Assembly (NCBI GenBank): GCA_020064725.1
Contig: JAGTWJ010000001.1
Coordinates: 434,001 to 498,000, forward strand
Length of the DNA stretch: 64,000 bases
Source of the DNA: Drechslerella dactyloides
Lineage: Eukaryota; Ascomycota; Orbiliomycetes; Orbiliales; Orbiliaceae
Direction of reading: 5' to 3'
Below the pieces are notes generated by a model. The model worked only from the letters and a program-made list of their open reading frames with translations. It was not told where the DNA came from and made no database searches. The translations under genes were made by a program, and so were the position numbers. This document shows, piece after piece, positions 23,990-34,775 of this stretch (the stretch's first letter is position 1; every line of letters starts with the position of its first letter).

Positions 23990-25654
23990 ATGGATTCATA
24001 CTATTCTCAGCCTAAGGCCTACCTCGACTCGGTACCTCACGAAATTATTGTGAGTGTCCTGGAGCAGTGTGATACGACTGAGGATGCCCTCGCGCTCTGC
24101 AGCACCTCGAAAAAATACAAGTCGATCTGGGATCTGTATAGAGCTTCTATAGCTACATCTCATGCGCGAAGACATGTGCCTGCTTTTGAAGATGCCCTTA
24201 TCACTGTGAGTGGAGCTTGTGCATGCTATATTGCTATTAACTTGAGATATGGCCGGTCTGGAAGATTTGTGAGTCGACTGTGAAATGCTGACTGAGACGC
24301 CGGACAGATCCGAGCCACCGCGATTGCGCGAGAAAATCTGGAGATAATGGTCAACGGCAATACCAACGCGAACTCCGCCCGGACACCGCGAGAAATCATT
24401 CCATCACATCTATCTTATAAATGTGCAAAACCAACATTTGATGAGATAAGGAAAGTGAATGATTTGTACCGCTTCGTCGACGGGATAATTCAGCTCGCCA
24501 AAAAGGGGAACCCAAAAAACCCTGATCCGCAATACGAGCTGAAATGGGTCTTCGCACTGGATGTCGGTCAACCTCACAGATACCTGCTGAAGAAGCTCGA
24601 CGAAGTGTCGCCAAGCCCAGTTGACGTTCAAGCATTCCGACAGCGAGTGTTCTCGAGTTTTTACCGGGTCTTCCTCGCCGGTGCAATGCTGTCATCGGGA
24701 TACCTACGCCCGTTTCTGCAAGCGGGCTCGCCTCTTCACTACAAGAGCAAAAGAAGTATGTTTCAAGCCTCATTTTCGAATATATGATATTAGAATTAAC
24801 ATTTCGTTCGATTGCAGCAGCAGCGAAGCTGCCTCTGGAAAGTGACGAAGTCGAGCATCTCAAAGGCTTTGAACTCTACAACATCCCACCTCGCAAACAC
24901 CGGGTTGGCGGCGTTAAGGAATTCGATACCTTAGCCGAATATATCGTGGAGAAGGAGCACGAGAGTTACCATCCCGATTGTGCAGAGTTGCAGCGTCTCT
25001 CGGACGAGCATCGTGGGATGTTTGTGGAACAAGCTAAGAATGCACTCGTCATAAAAGCACTGATGATGTTCCAGACGGCCTTCAAAATCGTCAGGCAACT
25101 AGTCATCGACCGCCCCGACCTCGGTACCCCCTGCGGGCGCGGCTTGTGTACGAAAAACTTCAAGCGACGAATGGGGAGATACCGTCCAGGCAAACACGGC
25201 GCGTTGGAGCTCTTCCCCTTCGGCTCCTACCAGCCACAGGTCTTCAGCTTGATGCCAGCTCGTCAGCCGCGAACGTTAGTAAAGTGGCCAATTGTTAAGT
25301 CTGCCTTGATCAAAGATGGGCGATGAAGTAAAAGAATGGCGTATTATTCCTGTCGCGTGGTTTGCTAAAAAGACCTCAGTCGAGGACCACGCGCTAGGAT
25401 CTTGCTACGCAGACCTATACACCGCTGCCATCGTTGATACTGACTTCATCAAGTACGCCATGAAGACCTACTGTGATGTCGCGACCGAACGGGGGGATTG
25501 GCTCGACATATTAATGTCGATTCGTGCAGAATATATCAGACATGGATTTGGGTTCTACAACGGTATATCGTACGAATCTATGAAGTACTGGTTGCCTCCG
25601 CCATTCCCGCTTCTGGTCGTATATATGGACGAAGACCGCTGGATTGTTTCGTAA
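23990..25654 (+). CDS. F-box-like protein, function unknown
   Basis: Exons 23990-24205, 24308-24755 and 24818 to about 25278, then a final exon ending at TAA... stop 25652-25654. The N-terminus (LDSVPHEIIVSVLEQCDTTE, then ALALCSTSKKYKSIW) has the LP-x-E-I-x2-x-I-L/x-C-x...D-L-x-S-CK pattern of fungal F-box-like domains, which bind Skp1 in SCF ubiquitin ligases. The rest is a fungal-type helical region with no named domain. The last junction is uncertain. The exon-3 frame stops at 25324-25326 and the downstream frame is open only from about 25310. A phase-0 GTAAAG donor at 25279 and acceptor at 25315 would splice it, but the intron is only 37 nt. Alternatives are a donor at 25279 or 25294 with an acceptor at 25372, or a genuine frameshift. 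The substrate is unknown. Confidence 0.65.
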
Positions 25655-26782
25655 ACCAAACGGTGACTGCCAAGTAAGGCACAGCAGTCTGGCTTGCGAG
25701 ACAAGCAGCGGGAGCTGAGACAAAGGTGGCCATCACATTGGGCCACATGCATAACACTGTTGTTTGGACCAGCTTGCAAATGCCTAGACTTTTTCATGGA
25801 GCATTGTTCACATCTTTTGGGAGTATTTTTTTACGGCCCTTCCAGCGCTGCTAGTTTACGAGACAACCCTGTACTTTATAAGCGAGATCGTTTTGTAATT
25901 TATTGTTTTTAATTGGGATACCGGAAGGCGTCTGGCTTGCGAGACAATGAGATACCCTTCATTTTTTGAAAGAGCAAAGATGAAATATATGATTGCATCA
26001 GAAAGCGTGAGCGACGACAAGATGTGCATCCTGATGAATATAGTATTTAGAGTTGACGACAACAGTGATTGGTCTCGCAAGCCAAACCCACAAAGTTCTA
26101 CTGTGAAAGGGTCTACTTTATGAGACCAGCAGTGATCAAGTCTAGCGAAGAGTCTGCGTCCGGTCTCGAACCATGAACCTGGATATATGATATATCCGAC
26201 GGAAGCGAAGTTGCGACCAAATTTGCCATTTGCGGTTCATTTGGTAAATCTATAGCCCGGAGTTGGGTGAAGATCGTCTGTATATAACCGGCCGACAGTG
26301 CGCTTTCCTGAGAAAGCTTTCAGATATGAATTGAAATTTAGTTTAAGTTTGATGCATGCATGTCTCAATGCGCTTCGCGAATTCGATAGCGGTGTGACGA
26401 GAATTAAGGTTATAAAACTTAGTTCTTTGGTAGCTGGCTCAGATCGGTAGATCTATACCGAATAGCAGAAGCCTAATTGGTCGAGGCTGCAAACTTAGTT
26501 ATCGTTTCCGAATCCTTGCACGTTCTGTATAAGCATCACCAAAATACACCAAAACACAATATATATGGGTCTGACATGCGAGGCCTGCCGTAGTTTTCTT
26601 TCGCGAGCCAGACTGCCGCATTTTACCCGGGCCCGGCGGAACAAGGATTAAATATTAAAATTATACAACTATAGTAATAAAAAAAGAGATCTATATAAGT
26701 CAAAAGCTTTTGTTTACCCCCCTGATTATCCCGCGAAGTCAGCCCGCTGCCCTGCGCCCTGGTGAACACAATCCAGTCGGTA
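25655..26782. other. Intergenic, with a transposon-like inverted repeat
   Basis: Convergent gap between the F-box-like gene (+) and the protease gene (-). A pair of inverted repeats at 25930-25949 and 26068-26087 and a third direct copy near 25687-25704 suggest small transposon remnants. The remainder is AT-rich with no coding signal. Confidence 0.55.
25930..26087. mobile_element. Candidate MITE-like element
   Basis: The 158-bp segment is bounded by roughly 20-bp imperfect inverted repeats with a perfect 13-bp core, TGGCTTGCGAGAC on the left and its reverse complement GTCTCGCAAGCCA on the right. A further direct copy of the left end lies at 25687-25704, so a larger or nested element (25687-26087, about 400 bp) is equally possible. 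No coding capacity and no clear target-site duplication could be seen. Confidence 0.35.
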
Positions 26783-28006
26783 TTAATTTACGGTGACATA
26801 ATTCGTGCAGTTCGGAGCCCGCGTGTCGCCGAGGAAGCGGAACCCGTAATTCCCACCAGTAGGATCATACATGATATCGAAGCAATTCAAAAAGTGCCGT
26901 CCAGTATTCATGAATCCCAACATGGGACTCCCCTGGAAGTCCGTCGGCTGCATCGGATTCCACGACTTTCCCCTCTCGTCAATCTCGTACCGTACGGTGT
27001 ACGTATCCACACCGCCGGGCACGGACAAGTGTACTGTGCTATTCGAGTGCCAGGCCGGCATGCTCTGGAAGAACGACTCGGGGATTCCTGTATCGACTAG
27101 GACGGTCCCGTTCTGCTGGTCCGCCTGGTCGATTTGGTATTGCATCGCAGGCGTGGACCAGTCGCGTTGACCGCCGGCGACGCTCTGCTGCTTGAGAGTT
27201 ACGAATTTGAAGTCTTGCGTGTTCTGCGTGGTCAGGCCGAGGTAGATACCGTCGGTGGTGATGACGTAGCCTGGGCAGTAGGATTGGCTGGACGAGGTGA
27301 TGGGTTGGCCGTTGAGGGTGGCGACGTCGAGGAAGGCGTTGTCGATTTGCGGCTCGCCGCGGCCGAAGCCGATGCCCATGTATGCGACTGGTGGTGGCGG
27401 CGCGGGTCGACGCGGGGAGAGGAGATTTGCGCGTTTGAATTTGACGCTGGAGGTGCAGCCGCCGGAGCATTCGCAGTTTCGGGCGACTTTGTCAGTCGGA
27501 CAACGGTGTCCATCGGTGGTAGAGTTGAAGGTGGGGCAACAGACTTCGCGGTCTTTGATGATGGCCTGGGTGCGCATGTAGAATGGGCCGAATGTCATAT
27601 CGATCCATTCTTCGTAGCCTTCCTCGAGCCAGTGGCTGCTGCTGTAGAAGACGCTGGTGGGGTTTTGGCGGGTGAAGTTGTTGTTCGGGAAGAGGGCCAT
27701 GGAGGCGACAAGGCTGGTCGAGCCGGTGTCAACGGTCGCGACGACTTCGACGCCCGCGAGCGTGATGTTCACGGTTGGTGGATTGACCCAGTTGTTGGTG
27801 GGGTAGGTCCAGGGAGAGAAGTAGCTGTCCCTGCATGGTTTAGTGTCCCATATGTAGGAGGTTTCCGTGGCGGTGGGGCAGTCGGCCGGGTCAATGCGGG
27901 TTATCTGGCGCTTGACGGTGTTCGCGCGAACGGGAGTAGCTTGGAGGTCTGCAGCGGTGGCGCTGACGAGAGCAGCGGAGCTGCTTAACTTGATGATATT
28001 GATCAT
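26783..28006 (-). CDS. Secreted pepsin-like aspartic protease homologue
   Basis: Single exon, 407 aa from ATG 28006 to TAA 26783-26785. The N-terminus is a signal peptide (MINIIKLSSSAALVSATAA) and a short pro-region ending near KRQ. The first catalytic motif is ATVDTGSTSLVAS (Asp-Thr-Gly-Ser). A second motif, GTVLVDTGIPESF, about 180 residues later keeps Asp-Thr-Gly but has Ile instead of Ser/Thr. Between them is a Cys-rich stretch (REVCCPTFN, then NCECSGGCTSS) and a proline run (SPRRPAPPPPVAY), unusual for classic aspergillopepsins. Several N-glycosylation sequons are present. Both catalytic aspartates being present argues for an active A1-type protease, but the divergent inserts leave a non-proteolytic relative possible. 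There is no GPI-type C-terminus. Confidence 0.78.
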   Translation of the reverse strand: MINIIKLSSSAALVSATAADLQATPVRANTVKRQITRIDPADCPTATETSYIWDTKPCRDSYFSPWTYPTNNWVNPPTVNITLAGVEVVATVDTGSTSLVASMALFPNNNFTRQNPTSVFYSSSHWLEEGYEEWIDMTFGPFYMRTQAIIKDREVCCPTFNSTTDGHRCPTDKVARNCECSGGCTSSVKFKRANLLSPRRPAPPPPVAYMGIGFGRGEPQIDNAFLDVATLNGQPITSSSQSYCPGYVITTDGIYLGLTTQNTQDFKFVTLKQQSVAGGQRDWSTPAMQYQIDQADQQNGTVLVDTGIPESFFQSMPAWHSNSTVHLSVPGGVDTYTVRYEIDERGKSWNPMQPTDFQGSPMLGFMNTGRHFLNCFDIMYDPTGGNYGFRFLGDTRAPNCTNYVTVN

Positions 28007-30239
28007 GTTGGTAAGAGTGGTCAAAAAGTATACTGCTGAGATACGTTAAAGAGAAACGAGTGTGGTGCCATTTGGATATGTAAGTTGCATGGGTATTCGA
28101 ATTCACCGATAATCTGTTCTTGTCGACGTGTCCGTGTTGACGAAATTATATACACATATGAGGCTCGATAGAGTTCGAAACTGGCGTTCCCGTTTACGAC
28201 CGATTGACTCTGGCTGTGGTTCGAGGCCCTGTCCACGCCGGAATCAAGCTCTTGCGGCGAAAGACGCAATAAACTCTTGAGACCTCAAACTCAGTGAATC
28301 CTACATAGGGGTGGCAAGGAAGGGGTTTAGTTCAAGAGGCGTACTAGTACACGGTATGCGTTTAACGGCTGGAAGTGTGGCTGCGTTGCGGGCGTTGGAT
28401 TGTGTGCGTTGTGGCCCTACGAGGCTTGGTGGGCGGCTGTTTTTGACGGCGGCGGGTAGGTATCGGCGTCAGGTGACACGGGCTCCAGCTGCCTCTGCTC
28501 GGCTGCCGCTGCTAACATTGTCGGTGAGCAGCGGCGATGCTGTCATCAACTGCCGCCACGGCGCCGTTCGCTGATTCAACCTGCTGCTTTCGTCATCGGT
28601 CCGGTCATCTGTCTTGGTGTTGGCGACACGACTACAATTGCAACCCTGGTTCGAGTTTTGGTTTGGCACCGTCGCGTCGTATCACGGCATCCCAGAGTTT
28701 ATCTTGTGTTGGACCCTGGCGTCGGGAAACATCAAAGAGGAATCCGCGTGTCCGGGGCATGACCCATGGCGAAGGTTTCTGTGGTCTGACACAACCCGAC
28801 AGCTATAAAAAGTATCACCACTAACGAGAGACAACTGCTAGGGTACGATGATCTAGAGCTTGCCAAAAGCTACATAAGAAGTAGCTCATCATCCCGAAAG
28901 CCGTTCGTCCCTTCCTTTGCAGGTGTCTGAGTTGAAAGGACAATGTAACCTCGTTCTGCACAGCAGCGCCCAGCGGCCAACAGCAATACATGTATATCGC
29001 TGGAATGTGACCGACAGGACAAAGTCACCCCACACCAGCCGCCCTTTCACTGACCAAGAATCGGTCGCTCGGCATATCTGGCAGGATTAGTCACCAAGGT
29101 GTGCAAAATATTCCCGCCTGTGAGCCTAACGAGGGCGCGCCGACAGGAATGTGACGGTCGTCTAAGTATAGGCAACCGACGAGGACAAATGTTAACCAGC
29201 AGGACCCTGCATGATAGCGCCATCCAGATCCCGACGAGAGCTGCAATACTACCCAAAGTGGTTGCGGCGTGACACGACTCAAGCACGCCAGAGCTCGAGA
29301 GAGCGTCCATGGGCAGCTGCTCTCCCCACTTCACCCACCGGAATGAGCAGGACGGCACGGCACCAACGATGAGTTTTGCGAAATAATGTGACGATGATGC
29401 TTTTGATCATGGTGGGGCAGCAGTTGAACCCGGCTCTGAATCCCAAGCTGGGGAGCGAGTGACAAGACTACGGTTTGAACGCCCAGATATGGGCAGATGG
29501 GACCCTCGTCTCCAGGGAGGGAGAAATCTGTCAGGATACGTACGAGTCTGGCAGTTGTCGGCATCGGGGTCGCCAGCGACGGCGGTGAGCCAGTCGAAGT
29601 GAGAGTGAGTGTATATAAGGTGACGCTGGGACGGGTGGTATCACAATCTTCAGCTCACTCCTCATCATCAAGCTCCCAAACTAACTCTGCAGATATCTGC
29701 TTCTGACTCGTTTGAGCGCGCATTTGCTGCTCCCTTGCATCTCGCACTCGCTGTTAACCCGGTCGCTCGCTCTCTGACCTTTCCGCCTTGAGCGGTATAT
29801 TTGAGCCGGCACCTCAGCCTCCCTGTTTATTGGTACCGCAGAGTATCAAAGAACTGTGGTTCTAGCCTTGCGGGCTTAGTCTCAGCTGCACTCAAAAAGG
29901 AAGGTTGTTGGATCAAACGTCCTTTTCGGGCCGCCGTTCAGCCACTCGCTTTTCGCGCAACGCTTTCCGCCGTGCCCTGCGATCAGCCTAACACAGCTCG
30001 ACGATATCGAAAATAGTCCTGTTGGAATCCCGCCATAACACAGCGTGTCGACAGCAATAATTAGAATAGAAAAGCAGCGAATCAAAGAATAACCTGCTTC
30101 GCCGTTTCTTCTTCTTCTTCTGCCATCCAATCGTCTCATCAATCCTTCAACTCTTCGTTCAACTGCCCCAGTCAGTCGCTAGGCCATTCTTTTTCAGAAA
30201 CCTATAATATTCGCCTACTCGTGCTACCTGCATATCAAG
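28007..30239. other. Intergenic, divergent promoter region
   Basis: 2.2 kb between the divergent starts of the protease (-) and CRH (+) genes. Many short frames, none with family features. A TATATAA at 29612-29618 is a possible TATA element for the CRH gene, implying a leader of about 600 nt. Confidence 0.5.
29612..29618 (+). promoter_or_regulatory. Possible TATA box of the CRH gene
   Basis: TATATAA in a GC-balanced context, followed by a pyrimidine-rich stretch that ends at the CRH start codon 30240. The distance of about 620 nt requires a long 5' leader, so the call is tentative. Confidence 0.25.
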
Positions 30240-32076
30240 ATGCTTACCAGAAGTTTGTTCCTGGCCGCTGCTGCGGGCTTCATTCCGGCAGCTCTCGGAC
30301 AGACCAAGTCCGATTGCAACCCGATGGCCAACCCACCATGTGAGTGCATACACACTCCGTACATACAGCATGCATGCGTTCGCCCCCGCAAAAATTATGC
30401 TTCGCTTCCGTCACTGCATATGCGTACTACCCAATTGCCAGCATGAACCCGGCTAACGGAACTGTGCTACACCAGGTTACAGAGATGAACCGGCGCTCGG
30501 AACTACCTATACCTACAACTATGCATCGAGCAAAGCTGCTTCTCCCGAATTCGATGTCCTCAATCGCGGCGAGAGAATCTCCTACCAAGATGACGGTTGC
30601 CACATGAGAGTCCAAGGTTCTTATGATTCGCCGACCTTCCGCTCGAAATTTTTCATATTCTGGGGCAAAGTCGAAGTTGTGATGAAGATTGCTCCTGGGG
30701 CTGGTGTAGTCAGCTCCTTCTACATGCAAAGCGATACCCTGGACGAAATCGACCTTGTGAGTTCATTTAGCGTCCGCACGATACTATAGTAACAGATCTG
30801 TTGATATACTGATCATTTATCTTTTCGAACACTGCAGGAGTGGCTTGGAGGTCAACCGAACAATCTCCAAACCAACTTCTTCTCCAAGGGCAGACAGGAT
30901 GTCTACACCAACGGCGGAAACCATAATGTAAACGATGCTGTCGGCGCTTTCCATACCTACACCATCGATTGGACCACGGACCGAATCATCTGGTCGATTG
31001 ATGGCGCTGCCGTCCGCACTCTGACGCGTGCTTCTGCTGGCGACTTTTATCCCCAGACCCCCATGCAAATCAAATTCGGCCCATGGCCAGCTGGTGACCC
31101 CGGCTCTGGTTCCCCCAAAGGAACCGTCGATTGGGCTGGTGGTCCCATCAACTTTAGCCAGGGTCCCTTCGATATGGTCATTCAGTCGATCTCAATCACG
31201 GATTACTCCACCGGCGCCGTCAGCTATAGGCATACGAACCCCAGCGGCAATTCTGATGCGATCCGGATTAACGGCGGAAGCGGCGCATCCACACCCGCAG
31301 GACAATCGTCGACTACCACTGCTACAACAACGAGCACTTCGGCTACCACTAGCACCTCCCTTACGATAAGCACCTCTGTTACTACGAGCACTTCTGGCGC
31401 TGGCTCGGCCACTGGTACTGGATCTGTCGTACTATCTACTTCAAGTGAGTTTACTTCTTCCCCGGGTGCGCCATCTACGGAGTCCTCCCCCTCCTACCAG
31501 GTCCCTACCTCGAGTTCCGTCTCGATTGGATCCTCCTCCCAGGTAACCAGCTCGGGCACGAGCTCCGCGGAATCAACTTCCTCCCAGGTGACCAGCTCGA
31601 GCTCGGCCGCTGCCGCGTCTTCTACCCAGGAATCTGGTGCTGGTGCTGGTGCTGGTGCTACTCCCCCTTCTTCTTCTGGTCCTAGGCTTACATCTACCTC
31701 TATAGCTGCGGCTTCCACTGGTACTGCTGCTGGTACTGGTGGCGCTGGTACTGGTGGCGCTGGTACTGGTGGCGCCGGTGCTGGTGGCGCCGGTGCTGGT
31801 ACATCGACCGGTACAGGTGCTTCTTCGGCTTCCTCCTCGGCAGCGGCAGGCGGAACCACCTCGGCTGTTGGCGGTGGTGCCGGCGGTGCAGCCGGAACTA
31901 CGATCACACCCTCGCCTACTCCATCCACCTTTGTTGTCGTCAGCGGCAACGCTACTTCCACGGTCCAGACGACATTTCAGCCTCCTGTTGTTACGGGTGA
32001 ACCTACCAGCGGCGCGGCCATGCGGATTGCTTCGCCTCTCCTTCTTGCTGTTGCGGCGCTATTCGCTCTCTTGTAG
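30240..32076 (+). CDS. CRH-family GH16 cell-wall chitin-glucan transglycosylase
   Basis: Three exons, 30240-30339, 30476-30756 and 30838-32076, give 539 aa. The signal peptide is MLTRSLFLAAAAGFIPAALG. The catalytic GH16_18 core spans about residues 35-270 with the motif DEIDLEWLG (nucleophile Glu124, acid/base Glu128); intron 2 falls exactly between Leu127 and Glu128. YTYNYASS, FGPWPAGD and WAGGPINFSQGPF are further family landmarks. A long Ser/Thr-rich region then runs into a Gly/Ala/Thr repeat. The end, SGAAMRIASPLLLAVAALFALL, is a typical GPI-attachment signal. Proteins of this family cross-link chitin to beta-glucans at the cell surface. No separate CBM18 chitin-binding domain is visible, so this is the shorter CRH type. 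Confidence 0.93.
31738..31800 (+). repeat. In-frame 15-bp coding minisatellite
   Basis: Units close to GGTGGCGCTGGTACT repeat about four times and encode Gly-Gly-Ala-Gly-Thr/Ala in the CRH protein stalk. Unit length is a multiple of three, so copy-number change would keep the frame. Confidence 0.8.
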
Positions 32077-33403
32077 CTGGATTCGACCATACGCTTCTTT
32101 TACGTCTCATAGTCACTCGTGCATATTGTGAGGTGTTTTTTTAACCGGTGCGATTAATCGGATCGCCATCGTGCACCACTTGGGATTCCGCCTTTCCTTA
32201 ATATCTCCCTACCCTCCTTCTTTCCTACACATCTACATCACCACCGTTTCCAGAATGCGGTCCCTCCTTGGCGATTGTTTCTTCCATACCCTACATGGCA
32301 TTGCGTCACATAACATTACTACTAGCATAGCATTAGCGATCGGATCACAGGTGTTTCACGGGAGTATCTGCTTCGATGTCATGATAACTTCTCTTTTTCT
32401 TTTTATTGTTTCTTTTGTTTTACGTTGCCTTTTGAACGATTATTGCATGGGACATGGACATTCCTTTTTTACTTTTCTACTTCCATCGGCCTCTTCGAGT
32501 ACGGATTGGGTCATGGTAGAGTCTTCTGTCCACTACCTTAGTGTTTGATGTTTGGTTTTTTGAGTGCTAATGTACGATGATTGAGTTTTGCATGAGGATG
32601 ATGTAGGCAGTTTGCATATATACATAAATACATGTACAGAGTCTCCATGTATTGGCTTGTTGGCTGGTACCTTGTAGATGCTATATTATATCAGGAATAC
32701 AAAGATATCTTATTGTTCATTTTCAGTATTTGTGCTCTTCAGCCTTTTAGCTTCCCAGCTGCTAGACCGATGTCGTCTCTCTGAGCCGGAGCAGTCTGCT
32801 GAACCTCATGAACTCGCTGTATCTGAACAGCTTAACCAATAGCTAAGAATGTCTTGTAGCGGTATACCGGTATGGCAGTTATAGCTGTACTTCCATATAG
32901 ACCAGGGTATACACTCACATTGGGATCTGTAGTTACCCTGTACCTGGTTTGACGTCATGAGACTTGGTTACCGATTGATTCATGGGCTTGGAGCAGGCTA
33001 CACCCAAGTCGAGGTGATAATACGTAGGCATATATGGACACCTTGCTAAAATCCCACGTGGCTTGCGATACCAATGCATGGTCTGCGCTAGTCTCGAGGC
33101 CAGACTTGCCTCCAGACACATAGCGGTCGAACAGCTGATTCAAGCTAGAACAGACTTGTATATTCGATATCGCGATATATATGCAGATTTCCAGGACAAT
33201 CAATTTCAAGGTAGTCAACGTTTAAGTTATACATGTCAGAAGTCCACATTAAAACCACAGGTCGGTAACGCGTTAACGTCATGATCACGAACCCATATAT
33301 AAAAATGCAAGCGCCAGAAATTCAACACGAAAGTTCAACCTGCGCCTCAAAATAAAGCTAACCAAGCAATTCATACACCGATATACCAGATACAACCATC
33401 CAT
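32077..33403. other. Intergenic, convergent 3' flanks
   Basis: Between the 3' ends of the CRH (+) and DOMON-b561 (-) genes. T-rich at 32380-32560, with a TGACGTCA at 32950-32957 that is not near a gene start. No gene seen. Confidence 0.55.
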
Positions 33404-34775
33404 CTATCGCGTCCCATTCTCACCATCCGACGCTGTCTCCTTCCTCTCTGCCTCCCTCGCCGCCAACGCAGCTTTACTGCCACCTCGCGCATAATACACC
33501 CCGGCAGACGCCAGCCACGTCCCACCCATGATTCCCGCGACAACAGCGTACGCGACTTTCCCACCGCTTGTATTATTCGCCAACTGCAGCCCCAGTCCGC
33601 CGTTGATGATCCCCAATATCATCAGCGCGCGGCCCCAGTAAGTGTGAATGTACGCCAGAATGGTCCGCTTGCCCTTCACCTTGAACAGCCAATGGTGGAT
33701 CAGTCCGACGATAGGCTGGAAGAACAGGCCGCCCATGACGATCATGCCGATTACGGGGTGCTTGTTCTTCAACAGGGCAAAGTCCTCGGCGAGCATGACG
33801 CCGTAGGAGAGGCCTGCGATTGCGAGGATGAACGCGATGAACTGGACGGCCATGTGGATGTGGACTTTGTGCGGCGATGGCAGCAGGCGGAGGATGATGG
33901 CGCCGAGCGGGAAGAGGACGGCAAAGGCGAGGCCCATTAAGATGCCGTGGATCTTCAACATGCGTGCCGTGTCGGTGACGACGATTGAGACGGCGCCGGA
34001 CGATTCAGAGTCCGAGCCGGAGTCGTAGTTGCCGGCCGCGGTGTCAGAGGGAGAGGACGGCGCGCCGGACGGGTTGGAGGTCGGATTGGAGCCGGTGCCT
34101 GTACGTGCGGACGAAGGAGACGGGGCAGCAGCCACGAACGGGTTGGCCGAGTTGCCGCCCGTCGCTTGCGTGAGGTCGAAGACGAAGAGGCCGTTGTTAT
34201 CATGCTGCGAGATTTCCGCCGATGTGCTCGTCGAGTCGAGCGGGTCGCCATCTTTGACGGCGAACAGCCATGTGGACCTGGAGTCCGTAGCCCGGACATT
34301 CGCCATCTGCAGGCAATTATCGCAGCGCACATTCGCCACCATTTGTCCGTTGACGATGCCGCTGCCGGCCAGCAGCGTCACTCTCGCATCGCTATTGAAC
34401 TGCGGCTCGATATGTCCTGTGCCTAGACGCGGGGAGACGGTAACATTACCCTTGCCATCTGCGTAGACGACGTAGATGTGCGCGCCAGCCATCCTCTGGC
34501 CTTGTCCGAGCGCGATCCATTGCTTGGATGACGGCCCAGTGATCTGGAAGAAGATGGGACCGGAGCCCGAGTTGGCTGTCGAGGCGGGAACGTTGACGCG
34601 GTAGGTGATCGAGCTGTCGGAGGGGGGTACGAAGCGCGCGAATTGGGCGGTCGACACGCGCGCAAGGGTCGCTGTGGGAGGCAAATTTGTCAGTACTGAG
34701 AGGGTGCATTTAGTTTGATATGATATCGAAAGGCAGCCACGAACCGAGCAGTAAAGTAGAAGTCGTCAGCCGCAT
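33404..34775 (-). CDS. DOMON/CDH-cytochrome and cytochrome b561 membrane protein
   Basis: Exon 1 (34775-34745) encodes MRLTTSTLLL and joins exon 2 (34671-33404) to complete a signal peptide ending near VSTAQF; total 432 aa. Residues of about 20-190 form a secreted domain like the cytochrome domain of cellobiose dehydrogenase/DOMON (SSKQWIALGQGQRMAGAHIY). A Ser/Pro/Thr linker follows (about 195-245). The C-terminal half is a cytochrome b561 module with five hydrophobic segments and four candidate heme-ligand histidines in KIHGILMG, HIHMAVQF, KHPVIGM and YIHTYWGR. The layout suggests transmembrane electron transfer between extracellular and cytosolic sides, for example ferric or quinone reduction. 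The electron partners are not shown by the sequence. The C-terminal tail is charged (REAERKETASDGENGTR). Confidence 0.88.

Noticed and set aside
28205..28225. GGTTCGAGGCC resembling a tRNA B box
   Set aside because: The arms do not form a T stem, and no A box or acceptor stem lies upstream.
32950..32957. CRE-type TGACGTCA
   Set aside because: It lies between two convergent 3' ends, not near a gene start, so a promoter role is unlikely.
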